The notes: generated from the letters alone by a model not told the origin. 64,000 nt of DNA from Clitoria ternatea (GCA_037962975.1 CM075673.1:159112667-159176666); one strand, 5' to 3'; positions 11,817 to 24,638 are shown, counted from the stretch's first letter. Numbers and translations are program-made.

Positions 11817-14800
11817 TCAATCCCTTTCTGTTTTGCTAAAATATCGATCAGTATTTAGTGGTTGGTTCCGGCGGTTTGAATCATGAGAGTCGGCCACAAA
11901 TCCTCCATGCATGGGTGCAAATGCTGCAAAACAATGAAGTAAACAGTGAGATGAAAAATGAACCCCTTTTATATAGAAAGAGAAATGTGGGTAGAATTGA
12001 ACCCAAAAACCAATAGAACAAAATTGCTAACAAACACAATCATTTGGTCATTTCTTGCAATATAGAATATGTGATTCTGAAGAAATTTTCCTCGATATTT
12101 CCTGTATTAAGACTTTTAAGACATGCACCATTCAAATGGTTGATAGATTGTAACATTGATACCATGCACGAAAATAAACAAATTTCCCATTAGATATTGT
12201 GCTCTTAAAATTAAATTGCGGCTTCAGTACAGTCTGAAGATAACAATGCAATTGCTTTCAAAAACAGAATTGCATGGCAAACTACTTTTGACTTCTAATA
12301 ATGCTTGGCCTCCAATGCATGTAATTCCTAGTGTGGCTCATATTGAATTGTTTGTTTCACAATACGATCCTGATAACACTGGTATACAGGGATTACTATA
12401 ATTAGTGATGCACGCTAATAGTGACCAGCCAGAATAATATTAACTAACCTTTCTCTCTCATTCTTCTCTCTCTGTCATACTCAAATTTATCCCGGAGAAG
12501 GCTAGCTTTCTCCCAAGTATCAGATTGCCTGTTTCTCCCAAAATTCTGGTCCTGCATTGCAAACCAATCATCAGAGACATAGTATGAATACAAAGTTATA
12601 GTATACAAAATAGTAATGCTAATGATTACAATTTATATCTAAACTGGGCCCAAGCATCGGAATCAATTAGTAACAATACGAAAATCAATTGATGCGAAAG
12701 ATAATGACCATAACCTTCGGATTGCTTAGGACTTAGGAGGGACTTGTCTCAGTTAACAAAAGGTTCGCCTGAGGATACCCTTACCAACTAAAACGAGTTA
12801 ATAGTGATTATCATTCTATCCCTTCCTAGATGGCATGAACTATGATCAATCACCTCTAAGAAGAATAGGGCTTCTCAAGTTGAAATTCCAACAGTCAAAG
12901 CAAAAGTAACCACAAAATTTTCACATGGCCAATGGAAAAAACTTTGATGCAACACAAAATGCAAAATGTAATTATTTTCTAATGGCACTTTACTCTTCAC
13001 TGCTCACTAATAAAACAATATTCCTAGAATAAAAAAATATCATGTCCATGGCATAAAAATAACACAGTGGAAAAAAACAGCAGTACTAATCATTTGATAG
13101 TATATTCAAATCATTAACTGTACCTTACTATGCTCTATCTGGGACCTTCTACTCCTGAAACGCCATAACAGATTACACCAACATTAGATACCATCTGTAT
13201 TACACCCATCATTTAATGAATGAAGAACCTAAACCATTGAACTGATTGAGCAAGAAACATAATGAAATATGAAATATTCTTAAATTAAAATTTCAATGCA
13301 AATGTTGTTATCCAACATACAAATAGTGACCAGTACAACAATTTTGAGAAGAACATCCAACACTAACAATACATGGCTTATAAAGAATCTTCATCTTTGA
13401 AGAATAATTGTTCGAAAATAAGAATCAATTAATCCCTTTCTTCAGTAAGACAACAGCTTTAGTCATCAAACATGTGCATGCACATCAAAAACAACATCAA
13501 TGAAAGCGTTTCTATGTCTTAGTAGGAAAGAAAACATCAACGGAAGCAAACCTGTAAGGTGAGAAATCTTCATCGTCATCTTCAGCAGACTCATAGTTTG
13601 CATGATCCTGAGCAAGCTTTTTAGAGTAACCCTCATCCCAGTAAAGTCTCTCCCAGTTTTCTCTAAGTTCATTATATAGTTCCATATACCTTTTGCACCA
13701 AGGATCATGCTCCTTCAATAGAATATAAGCATTTTAGTGCAAAATTCAAGATTCAAGTTTGACACTGACATGAAAACATCCAAAAAAAAATCATAAATTG
13801 AGAACATCACATCTTCAGCAAGCAGGTCAATAAAGCATCAACATGAGAAGATCTGTACATTTTTCATTCATGTTGAAAAAAGTAATGGCTACATAATTAT
13901 TATAATCCGAATTACAAAGCATACAAAGTCAATTTTAATTAAGCTTTTGTCAGTTACATGGATCAAACAACACCATAATATTTTACCATAAATCATGTAA
14001 GAAATTAACTTTAAATTCTTCCTATCAGCACCACTCACAGTTTTTCTTAATGATCGACTACTACTTCTAACTTCTAGCAATTAGGCTACCCTCTATGTGA
14101 TCTACTCTCTTCTTTAGGGCATCTTCTACACATCTTCTCCACACATGTCTAAACCACCCAGGGCAATGGCATAGAATAATATGTTGTCTTATATCTATTT
14201 AGAGAGTCAATCCACACACAAACTTATCTACATAATATCAATTTAGGCCTAGGTTGCATTATTCCTTTGACATAGAAAAGATTATAATTATATATACAAA
14301 TATATGTTTCTTACCCCGTGATAATGTAAAATAGCACCTGTGATGCCGCAGTCCGAATTTTGGGGTCGGTCACAACACGTTTCGAGATTGACTACTATGA
14401 TTGTGGGGAAGGAAGATATTTTAACGAAATTAACTTTTCTGACTTAAAAATAATGGATGAGAAGGGTGAGATTTTAACTACTAATCTTTTTTGCTTGAAC
14501 AATTCAGAAGAGGGGCAAAGAAAGAATGAATTTTATTGAGAGAAATTCATCTCTCTTTAAAAGACGTTTGGAGGGGTAGGGAAAGAACATCAAAATCCCT
14601 TCTCTCCTTTAAATTTCTTCCTTCCCCTTCATTACATTTCTCTTCCCCTTGTTTGAATCAAATTCTCTTTAACAAAAATGTACTGCTGAAGGAAAATGCA
14701 GGGATGTGGGAAGGGATTTTGTTTTTCTATTTGGTTCAAATTTTCAGGAGAGGAAAAGAAAAGACTAATTTGAAGGATTCTTTTGTTCATAACATTTTAT

Positions 14801-15476
14801 CTTTTTTATTTTATTTTATTTTCAAGTACAATCAAATATATCATCTGGCATACAGATAAAGACTACTCCTTTGAAGCTTAAAGATCACTAAAATAAGTTT
14901 TATCTCTCAACAAAATTTTCTCTATGCAAACGACATGATTAGAACTCATAGAACATATTTAACGAATTCAACTATCTACTACTAGCTATGCAATAGAACT
15001 CTTATGAGCATGTTTAAAAGACTCAACTATGTGTCACTTGTATCAGACAACTCTAGTAAACATGTTTTGAGATCCAACAACTATGTACTAATTGTGTTGG
15101 ACTTTGATGATATTTATCACGCTTTAACTAATGAACCAAAGACGAAAAATGGAAAATAAAAATTGTAAAAAGAAAAAGGAGAGAAGAAGGGACTAACGGA
15201 TTCCTTAAGAACGAGGCGAGTTCGGCGCATGAATTGGTCTCTGAGCTGCTTGCGGCGCTTGTTGGGAATGTTCTCTCTGGGAATGACGAAGCGCTCACGT
15301 GCCGGCACGTGATCGCCGATCTCGTGCATCTCGCCGTCCACAACCCACCATTCCGACCTCTCCTCCGTCTTCTTAAGGGCCACCGGCGCCGACTTGGGCC
15401 GCGTACGAGCGAAACGGGCCTGGTTCGGCCCATGAAGGAGAAAGGGTGTGAGAAGCCGTTTCGCCAGAGAAAGCAT
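11817..15476 (-). CDS. Conserved plant protein with probable mitochondrial presequence, five exons
   Basis: The exons in transcript order are 15198-15476, 13552-13712, 13124-13154, 12449-12551 and 11817-11923. All introns are GT-AG and phases agree across every junction, giving 226 residues. The first 37 residues contain Arg/Lys and hydrophobic residues and no acidic residue (MLSLAKRLL at the start), typical of a mitochondrial presequence. The mature part is highly charged, with EWWVVDGEMHEIGDHV, an Arg-rich NKRRKQLRDQFMRRTR helix, a Trp/Tyr-rich YNELRENWERLYWDEGY segment, and a late charged helix around DKFEYDRERRMREK. This composition would suit an RNA-binding or ribosome-associated subunit, but I do not recognise the family and assign no function. 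The ATG at 15474-15476 is chosen because it starts the presequence-like segment. Confidence 0.82.
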
Positions 15477-17516
15477 TGTGTGATTCACTGCTTCATCTGT
15501 TGCTTCAATCTTCAAATTTCAACACAATTATTTATTCATCTGTTGCTTCAATATTCTGCTTGCTGCTTTTCAAAAATAAGTTACAATTATTCATTCATTA
15601 AAATTTATACTTAATATAAATTTTAAAACACGCAAATAAATGAAGAGAATATAAAAAAAAATATTCTCCTTTTTTTACGGAAAAAATATTTTTCTTTAAA
15701 CTTTTCAAAATTTATTTATGGGAGATCAAAATCATAATTGAATTTGATACTTCTTTTTGATTAAGTGTGTTTGACTCAATTAATGGAAGAAAGTGTGTAA
15801 ATTGTTATGAATCTTTTAACATGTCTGTGGTTTCTATTTAAATATAAAAAACTGTTTTTCAATTAAATATTATTATGAATTAAAAGCACCTATTATGAAT
15901 AATTTTTAAGATGTTAAGTAAATGTGATTTATGTTATTATTAAAAATCATTATATATAGAGAGAAATTATCAATGCTATATAAAATAGAATTTGTAAAAA
16001 TTAGGTTTATAATTTAAAATTCTAAATATTATGAAATTTTAATTTTCTTATTTCGGTTAAACTTAACCCACCCATAAATTTTTTTATATCTTAATCAAAA
16101 TTTGATGTTTTTAGATTAATTTTTTTCATAATATATTTTTTAAAACCATTAATTCAATATTGTGTAATTTTTACACAAAAATATATTATTTTTTTATATT
16201 TTTAAATAAATTATAAGAATATATTCATTAAAATATATTTTCAGAGTAAAGTAAAATATATTTAATGTGAACAAATATTTGTTGAACAATGAATAATAAA
16301 TTAATTTAATTATATTATTATCAATGAATAATAAATTATTAATATTATTTATATTAAATATTACTTATTTTATAAATACATATACCGTACGAGTAGAAAA
16401 ATAGTTTCTTTATTTAAAATTTTGTTGGTTAGAAGTGTTAGTAAAAGATTCTATAACTTCTCCCTTTTCTTTTCTCTATTCACATTTCCCCCAAATATTG
16501 AACCATCCTTATATTTAAACTCACTAGACAATTTCTTTTTTTTTTTAAACAAGGTTAGTCTCTTTTAGTTTATATGAGATAAAATTGTATACTCATAAGA
16601 GTTGTTCCAATGGTAAATGTTTGAGTAATTAATTTGAGATCTTAGTTTTCAATTTCAACTTTTAAAAAATACAACGAAATCATATATTCTTTTTGTTCTA
16701 TTATCAACACCAAGAGATGATAGTAATGAAACATATGTTAAAATATAATTGTTTTTCAACTATATCATTGTATATCCAATAAATTCTATTACTACCTTAA
16801 TAAATGTATTGTCATTTCTTTTTATACACTTTCTCTTTCATTAGTAATGAAATCATTAAGAAATGTATAAAGGGTAAAAATGAAAACTTTTAATTAATGC
16901 TTAATTGGTAATTGACTTATAAATAGAACTAGAACAAGGATAATAAAGGTATGTAAAACTAGAACTAGGAATATAGACTTTAGGTCATGAGTCAACTATT
17001 CAACCCCTTTTAAAGTGGCCTAACACATGAGAAAAAGAACCTCTTTAAATGCATAAACGGGTTTAAGTAGGTAGCCTATAGGTTTGTAGGCTTATTATCT
17101 TAAATAAAAACATATAATTAAATATATTTCATTATATATCATAAATTATAAATTTAAATTATATAACAAAAATTTAAAAATAAGAAAAATTAGTAATAAT
17201 ATTATTATTTCTAATTTTAAAATTATCAAATTTATATATCTACTTATCTTCAAACCAATACTCAATGATTTAATAAGTAAAAATTATAGGAAAAATGTAT
17301 ATATTTTTATGGGTTGACTTTTGGGTTTACGGAACCCACATAAACTTTTTTTTATGCAAGGTCTAAACAGTCCTCATATACCTAACTCTATGTAAGACAA
17401 ATTAAAAATAAGGAAGTAAATTTTATTTAGGCAATAAAGGAGTTTAAATTCAAGATATAAGATTAAAAAAACATGTCATATGCAACAATAAAGAAGAAGA
17501 CTAAAACAGAGAAAAT

Positions 17517-17520
<4 letters not shown>
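15477..17520. other. AT-rich intergenic sequence
   Basis: Very A/T-rich sequence upstream of the mitochondrial-protein gene, which should hold its promoter. No gene or clear transposon terminus is supported. A short repeat of TATCAATGAATAATAAATTA-type words occurs near 16290-16345. Confidence 0.5.

Positions 17521-17551
<31 letters not shown>
17521..17551. repeat. (AT)n microsatellite
   Basis: Uninterrupted AT dinucleotide run. Confidence 0.95.
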
Positions 17552-17557
<6 letters not shown>

Positions 17558-17626
17558 AATAGAGTTTTATAAAGTTTTACTATAATCAAATTTGACATGT
17601 GGCAACATCTTTTTTCTATTTTTTTC

Positions 17627-17787
17627 AATTATATGTGATTTTATTTCTTAAATATTTTTTGTTAATAATTTTTTATGTATTAATTCTTAAATGGTAAAAC
17701 AAATGTGCTTAATTTCAAGAGATAAAAGAATTAATACATAAAAACTTATTAACAAAAAATATTTAAGAAATAAAATCACATATAATT
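17627..17787. repeat. Inverted repeat with about 61 bp arms
   Basis: The left arm (17627-17688) and right arm (17727-17787) are near-perfect reverse complements around a 38 bp loop; key words are TATGTGATTTTATTTCTTAA and its complement. This could be a small MITE or a fold-back. It lies just 3' of the gene relic at 17858. Confidence 0.85.
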
Positions 17788-17857
17788 TAGAAGAAAATAA
17801 AAAGAGAATTACTTATGTTTTGTATGTTACTCAGAAGTAATAAGTTATTAAATAATA

Positions 17858-18092
17858 CTAATTTAATTGATACAATGGTTTAACAACTTGTTCTTCAAAC
17901 ATAGAATCAAAGACAAAATCCGTTTCATATAAAGTGTTAACTCCATCAGTAATTTCATATTCAAATTCTCCCTGTCTTGTGCTAGACCCAGGTCCCCAAA
18001 GAACAACAAATTTTTCATTCTGTACTCTCAACCTTTTTGCTATTTCTTTCTTTTAAGAAACCTTCTGGTTCTTTCTTATGGATTTTCACTGC
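17858..18092 (-). pseudogene. Possible terminal exon of a decayed gene
   Basis: Read on the minus strand, an acceptor TTGTACAG precedes a coding-like segment that ends at a TAG (17858-17860). The first part reads KIHKKEPEGFL and the second, in another frame, reads FVVLWGPGSSTRQGEFEYE. The two frames meet near an AGAAAGAAA stretch, consistent with a 4 bp duplication that breaks the frame. I do not recognise the protein. It could be the 3' end of a gene whose other exon-like pieces are at 21.4, 24.6 and 25.3 kb. Confidence 0.4.
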
Positions 18093-18318
18093 CTGTACAA
18101 AAGACAAAGGAAAAAAAAAGAGAAAGGAATATCAAGTTATCAACATTACCAATTTTTCATATATATACATACTCATAAAAGCATAATAAAAGGTATAAGA
18201 TCTGATGGTCAAATAAGGAACCTGTTTCTACCACACTCAATTTGATGTTAATTTCCCATTTTCAATTCATTTGAAAACACATTTCATTCTACAGACAACC
18301 ACTTAAATAATAACTCAC

Positions 18319-18503
18319 AGACTGTTTGGATAAATGTCCTCTTTTGCAAACGGAGGTTTGCAAGAGGTGATTATTTTATCCTACGGTCAAACGGAGTTTT
18401 GATTGTCTCGAACGATATGAAGGATTAATATTAATATTAACCTTTAAATTTCTCTATTTTCTAAAACTCGTTTTCCCAACTGCATACCAAACGAACCCTC
18501 AGA
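18319..18503. mobile_element. hAT-like MITE remnant
   Basis: The ends carry inverted words, GACTGTTTGGATAAATG on the left and GCATACCAAACGAACCCTCAGAC on the right, of the GTTTGG type common in plant non-autonomous hAT elements. The flanking CAGAC words are imperfect, so no clean target duplication can be given. Confidence 0.4.
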
Positions 18504-18919
18504 CTACAATAGAGTCACACTTATATTTGGTTAAACTGTGACGACCCGCGTCAATTTACTTTTTATTTACACCCAGTTAATCATTTTTCACAATAGATTT
18601 TTCGCGTTTAATAAAAATTAACTCGGTCTTAATATAAAATAATATAAAATAATATTTACATTTCTTAAATACATTCAAAATAATAAAAGCATACTCAAAA
18701 TAACAATAACCGATCGGAAATAAATCAATAATAAAATGGGATTCAATTAGAATCAGCGGAAGAAGGAAAACAGGGTCAGGGGTCATTCGCCTGAGCGAGA
18801 CCCTGATGCGCTTAGGCGAAAGCCGAGAAGGTCGCTTAGGCGAGTTCCGACTCGTTTGGGCGAATGCCACACTCTAAATCTGAGCGAACAAGACTTACAA
18901 GGAAAATTCACAAGTCGGG

Positions 18920-19215
18920 GTTTCACTCGGAAATAGGTCCACTCGGGAACAGCTTAACCTTACCTTACTCAGAAAAGGTTCTCTCAGTTATGTATCACTC
19001 GAAAAATGCCTTAACCTTACTTTACTCAGAAGATACTCTCTCGGGCATAACTCACTCGGAAACATTCTCACCTTCACTTGGAAGCACTCTAATCTTCACT
19101 CGGAAACATTCTATTCTTTCTTCACTCGAAAGTGATTCTCTCGGCCCTAGCTCACTCGGAGACATCCTAACCTTCCACTCAGAAGAGGATCTGTCGGTTG
19201 TTCCTCACTCAGAAA
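18920..19215. repeat. Degenerate CACTCGGAAA repeat field within the LTR
   Basis: About ten irregular copies of (T)CACTCGGAAA/CACTCAGAA, spaced mostly 20-45 bp apart, alternate with TTCTCTCGG-type words. The long open frame across this field (18864-19262) is a by-product of the repeat and is not treated as a gene. Confidence 0.75.
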
Positions 19216-19679
19216 GGGACGAGGGGTACACACTGGAACGAAACAGATGCCAAATCAACTAGCCCTTGCTCGGACAAGGATGAATCCGTTCGGGCAAGAT
19301 TCGCCCGGTAATCAACTATACTACAGCAACGTAAATTCACTCAAAAATAAACACCGACCACAGCATCAAGAATTTAGATTCACGTCAATCAGCATACCAA
19401 TTCAAATTTAATTCAACATACAGGCAATATGTAGCATCACACACTCGAAAAACTCAATACATATATATATTACACAATTCATTCAAAATCACTCGGCGCC
19501 TTGGCATCAATCCTCCGCTTGGCGCGCCTCCAGGGCTCCGACCTCTTCCCTGTCACTGGTTACTAAATTAAAAACCACAGCAAGGGTGAGTGTTTGACAT
19601 CATAATTAATCTAGAACGGAAATTAACAGTTTACATGTATCTAACTCCGTTCGGTTACTTTATTATCAAATTGAAAGTC

Positions 19680-19920
19680 ACACTCGGCAAATATCTCACA
19701 CTCGGCAAGTATAATAATTCATTCGGTAAATATAACAAATTGCACTAGGCAAATTATCAAGTCATACTCAGCAAATATAACAAATTGAACTTGGCAAATA
19801 TAGCAAATCAGACTCAACAAATATATCAAATTGCACTCGGCAAATATATCAACTTATTCAGTAAATATAACAAATTGCACTCGACAAATACATCAAGTTG
19901 CACTTGGCAAATATAATTAT
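19680..19920. repeat. About 24 bp tandem repeat CACTCGGCAAATATA
   Basis: Roughly ten diverged units of CACTCGGCAAATATAACAAATTG-type sequence lie head to tail within the solo-LTR-like element. Units vary by substitution and small indels, and there are no unique spacers. Confidence 0.8.
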
Positions 19921-21397
19921 TCACACAACTAATAATTCAATTGTCACCACTGACTCTCATACAAAATTGACGCCTAGTATCCGGATACTAAAAGGATCGA
20001 CCTTCAGCTGGGGGTCCGACTTGACACCCCGTGAACCCGACTTGGTTCACCGAGCCCGACTTGGCTCCCCCTCAACCATTGGATCATAGACCTCTGGGTA
20101 GCTTAACTGGGTCCGACTTGAGCACGAAAGCCAAAAACAGGGTAATACATACCGTCGGCCATCCTCTACCACATAATCACATATATTCAATTATATAAAC
20201 ATAGGCATATCATTACGATCATCATTTGCAACTGTCAGAAACTGACTTGTGCTCACAACGTAGGGTGACCGACTTGTCAAGCCCATCAATATAATGTCCT
20301 CTCACATAGCAAATACTTATCATACATATACAATTCATATTTCTCATCAAACGGGCGACCTACTTGTCAAGCCCAGCATCACATTGCCACCATACATTTC
20401 GATTATCAACATTAAGTATTTCAAACTCAATCAAGCCACACACAATCCTCAACCGATCGGTGTCCATGTTCACGCATGCGTACATACACATACATTCACA
20501 TACAACTTATCATTCAGCAATATCTCTTACCGTGTTCATAACTGATTCAACGACCCGGAACCAACATATTTACCTATTCTAATTAATTATAACCCGAACA
20601 CCCCTCTTACCTCGGTTTCAAGCTTTGACAATCTGCTCTTGGTGCCGATTTCATCCTCTAAGCACTGGGTTCACTATTTCACTTCCGAATCCAGCACCAG
20701 CTCTGTCAATCAGCCTTTCGGTGTTCGATCTGCTACCTACGGGGTTGGAATGCAAAACCCGTTAACTTTACACCACCCCAGCTCTAAAGACCATTTTCGA
20801 GCTCACACTCACCAGAGGAGTGGAGAACAGAACCTTGCTCAGCCATGCATGGCCATTCGGTCCAAAGGGAAAAACGAAAGAGACAAGGTAACACAAATGT
20901 AAATGGTTCAATGGACTCACCTTGAGACCACGGTTACGGAAATGGGCTTATCACACGGTTTTAATGCGAACAGGACCTCCCCTCAGAACATACAACTCGC
21001 AGCGATGGAGGAAGAAGAAGAAGAACAGAAACTGAAGCAGGAGAAAGAAGTGGTTCGCGTGAATATGAGTGAATGAGGGAAGAAAGAGAGAAACCACCTT
21101 TATTTAAGGCTCAGGGCAACCAGTAACTTCCCCAACCGGTCACTTCCTCATTCCCATTACCATTTCATTAAACGTTTTAACTAAACTTTTCTCTTCTTCT
21201 AATCACACCTCATTTATTATTAACCAATCAAATAAATTTATTTACATTCACAATATTTAATCATTTATAATTGTCCAACAATTCATAAAAATATCAAATA
21301 AATCCCTAAAACAATTATTAATATTTTCCACTACATAAAATTTTTCTAAAATATCTGGGATGTTACAATTTTAGTATGAGCTTGGAGGTAAACGTAC

Positions 21398-21543
21398 CTT
21401 TCAAGAAATGTTTGTATATCAGCACTGATAATTGACTTTTCAAATTTTGCATTAGTCTCACTACATTTCAATAGGTTGTAGGGATCTAAAAAGGTAGTAG
21501 ATTTTACCTTATCTGGGATGAATGATGATTCTTTATCTCTGCC
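21398..21543 (-). pseudogene. Exon-like segment of the interrupted minus-strand gene
   Basis: On the minus strand an acceptor ATTTCAG precedes an open segment of about 48 codons, including SSFIPDKVKSTTFLDPYNLL, followed by a strong donor GTACGT. It lies between the solo-LTR-like element and the Copia remnant. No family is recognised. An alternative internal donor (AAGGTAAAA) would shorten it. Confidence 0.35.
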
Positions 21544-21905
21544 CTGAAATGTTCCATCAACATAAGTGTCGCATCAACGTGCTTAAGGTTAGAAAATGCA
21601 GCTATTCAAATAATAAATTTAACATATCAATGCAATAAACTCCCATATTAGTTCTTGATATTACATGGGTCAACCATTTCAGTCCTTGAGGTCCTAAAGG
21701 TCTATTTTGTACTTAACTTTACAAAATCACATTCATTTTAATTAGGCTTTTCCTACTTTAATTTTCACTGTTATTTTACATTGAAAATGATTAAAATCGA
21801 ACTTTGTTTTGTAAGGTCAGAGACAAAAATAATTGACCCAGACAATTTCAATAACTAAATTAAGAGTTTAATACATATTATCAGTAATCATGTATTATCT
21901 TCTTT

Positions 21906-24324
21906 TGTTAGGAAATTAGATTCGTTTTCATCAGAGAATTTTCTTTAAAAACAGAGAAATAAAATATTAAAAGAACACAATCACCACACAAGGATTTAAC
22001 GTGAAAAACTCCAAATCCCGGAGAAAAACCATGGCCGTTGTCAAAACCAACAACCAGTGAATAACATTATGTAAAAATTTATACATCATATAAACCTCAC
22101 TCTCAAACACTCTTTGGGCCCTAAGTACACCTACACTCCCCAAAGCTCACATCTCACTACACTCTAACTTAAGAGCATTACAACAAAGAAAAACTTCATG
22201 GGTGTTTCCATACTTGGTGCATTTATTACAAAGGCCTTAAGACCTATATATAGCATAAGCCCCAATGTCCCTTTGCAACTCCAAGCAATATGGGACTTTT
22301 TAATCAACCAAGTTTAACAATCTCTACTATGATTAAAGAAGTACAACATCTGCTTCAATTGCCTACACCGACAATCATTTTCATTGTCTATACCGACAAT
22401 CATTTCATTGTCTAAACCGATAATCATTGTCTTTACCAACAAACATTGTTCAAATAGAACAAACATACTCAACCATAAAGAGTACAATCACTTGGAACTG
22501 GGATATCCCAAGAATTTCTTTTCCGGTACATGTCGAAACCTTGCTGGCATTTTATGGTGCAACTTCCATGTTGGCTTCCTCTGGAAGTTCTTCAGCCATC
22601 GACAAAACTCCACCACACACCTTGCATCAATACTGCCAACCAATGCCTATGTGCAATTGTGGATCCGCTAGCAATAACATATCCTTTTTCCATGGTAACA
22701 CGGACATGCCACAAGGATACATATTTCATCTTTATAGAACATCACTTTCCCTACAAACAAGGGAAATATTACTAGCACCTGACTCAGAGCCTCTTTCCAT
22801 TGTTGATCATCTTGGATAATTTTTCTTTACATGCCCAGTCCTTCCATATTTCTAGCATACCAAATTTCTTTTCTTCATGTAAGGCCCATTACTGGCCACC
22901 AATGCCTAGTTTGACGAAGAGCTATTTTCATTCTTTATTCTTCTTTCTTTAGAGATGATCTTACCAGTAACTTCTTCAAAACTAAAAGTTTCCTTCCCAT
23001 ACATCAAAATAGATTTGATGTGTTCATAGGAAGACGGAAGAGACCATATAAGCCTTAACGCCTTATCTTCATCATCAACTTTGACCCCAATAGTCTCCAA
23101 TTCAGAGACAATACCATTGAGGGTACTTAAATGATCTGAAATTTTCATATCATCTTCCATGTGTAAATTATGGAATTGTTTCTTCAACAACAATCGATTT
23201 GAGATACCCTTGTCCTGATATAACCCTTCGAGTTTCTCCCAGAGATTTTGGCTGTTGAAATATTCTACACATTTGCAAGAACATTCTTAGCCAAACATAG
23301 GCGGATCATACTTGCAGCTCTCAAATCTAATTCCTCCCATTTATCATCTTCTATACAGGAAGGTATTTCTTTCAATGCCTTATGTAATCCTAATTGTATC
23401 AACACATCCTTGACTTGTCGTTGCCACAAGCCAAAATTAATTCTTCCATCAAATTTCTCCACGTCAAACTTCACTGCACTTGAATAGTTTGACATTGTGA
23501 CCATGTGTTCACACTGCAACCGCGCACAAGATTAGTTCCCAGGAAAGATAGGTGGGTCGCAATGGACACGCTTAAATATAAGTCTTTCCTTAGCCAGAAC
23601 CTTTCCAAACTAGCACTTACAGTACCACACTTTTAATAACCAAGAAAATTCTCAACCACATAGGGAATAAATCTTTTCTGATGTGGAAGATCAAACAAAG
23701 CTGCAACCACAGAGCATACTAAGAATTCATATCCCACCGAACCATGAAGCTTTGATACCACTGTTAGGAAATTAGATCCATTTCCATCAGAGAATTTCCT
23801 TAAAAAACATAGAAATAAGGTTCAAAAATACAATCAATACACAATAATTTACTGTTAGGAAATTAGATTCATTTCCATTAGAGAATTTTCTTTAAAAACA
23901 AAAAAATAAAATATTAAAAGAACACAATCACCACACAAGGATTTAACATGGAAAACTCCAAATCCCGGAGTAAAACCATGGTCGTTGTCAAAACTGACAA
24001 ATAGTGAATAACATTATGTAAAAATTTATACACAACATAAACCTCACTCTCAAACACCCTTTGGGCCCCAAGTACACCTACACTCCCCAAAGCTCACATC
24101 TCACTACACTCTAACTTAAGAGCATTACAACAGAGAAAAACTTAAAGTGTTTCCAGGAATTTCCGACCGGTGTCCAAGACCCCGGTACACCCATTAATAA
24201 CCATGGGTGTTTCCACACTTGATGCATTTATTAGAAAGGCCTTAAGGCCTATATATAGCATAAGCCCCTATGTCCCTTTGCAACTCCAAGCAATGTGGGA
24301 CTTTTTAATCAACCAAGTTTAACA
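21906..24324 (-). mobile_element. TNT1/Tork-like Copia remnant, gag only
   Basis: The element is in minus orientation. The 3' LTR is 21906-22319 and the 5' LTR is 23762-24324; both end TGTTAA..CTAACA when read on the minus strand. A primer binding site TGGTATCAAAGC lies directly inside the 5' LTR at about 23750-23761. The internal region (22320-23761) is only about 1.4 kb, with gag remains and no protease, integrase or reverse transcriptase, so pol has been deleted. The 5' LTR is longer because its terminal 90 bp is present twice (23762-23851 and from 23853) and it has about 60 extra bp near 24150-24210. No perfect target duplication is evident. Confidence 0.85.
22906..23493 (-). pseudogene. 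Broken Copia gag
   Basis: Two frames together cover a TNT1-type gag. The N-terminal part starts at MSNYSSAVKFDVEKF and includes FGLWQRQVKDVLIQ. The C-terminal part includes LLLKKQFHNLHM and LIWSLPSSYEHIKSIL. A 1 nt frameshift with an in-frame TAG separates them near 23268. Beyond the TAG at about 22906 the zinc knuckle is recognisable but decayed: GRTGHVKKN is kept while the expected cysteines read as stop or Tyr. It cannot give a functional capsid protein. Confidence 0.82.
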
Positions 24325-24638
24325 TTTTTTGGTGCTTCATTCATGTATTATCTAACTGTAAGCAAAAATGGATGGATGATCTTAGAAGTATGAAGTATGA
24401 ACAACAATTGTCATGGAATATAATGAATTTCAATTCGACTGAGTTCTAGATCTCAACAATTCAAATGCAGGCTCAGAACAGGGAGGTCTATGAACTATGA
24501 GAGTGATTCCCTAGCAAAGAACATCCCAAAAGGTTATTATAAATAATTTCCCTTATATAAGAGAAATGCTTTATTTGTTTCTTTAGTTAACATCTGCCAA
24601 AATTTTTAAAATTTAAATATAAAAAATTAAGAACTTAC

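Larger units (their letters stand above)
18537..21367 (-). mobile_element. Solo-LTR-like element, 2.8 kb, Gypsy-type ends
   Basis: On the minus strand it begins TGTAACATCCC and ends GGGTCGTCACA, imperfect inverted ends typical of plant Gypsy LTRs. A TATA-like TTAAATAAAGG (21100-21110, minus) precedes a CT-rich leader (21000-21080), as in an LTR promoter. No primer binding site or polypurine tract adjoins either end, and no partner LTR is in the window, so a solo LTR is the best reading. No 5 bp target duplication is visible (TAAAC versus ATTTT), so age or rearrangement may have erased it. The interior holds two short-repeat fields and CGCCTAAGCG-type palindromes at about 18780-18870. Confidence 0.65.

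Noticed and set aside
15234..15614. A plus-strand protein gene
   Set aside because: It is antisense to exon 1 of the mitochondrial-type gene, whose frame has a presequence and consistent splice phases.
18864..19262. A 132-codon protein gene
   Set aside because: The frame is generated by the CACTCGGAAA repeat field and has low-complexity composition; no splice or start context supports it.
19680..19920. A CRISPR-like array
   Set aside because: The units abut with no unique spacers of constant length, in plant nuclear DNA inside an LTR; it is a degenerate tandem repeat.
22384..22819. Plus-strand open frames of 95-130 codons
   Set aside because: They lie antisense within the internal region of the minus-strand Copia remnant and have no family features.
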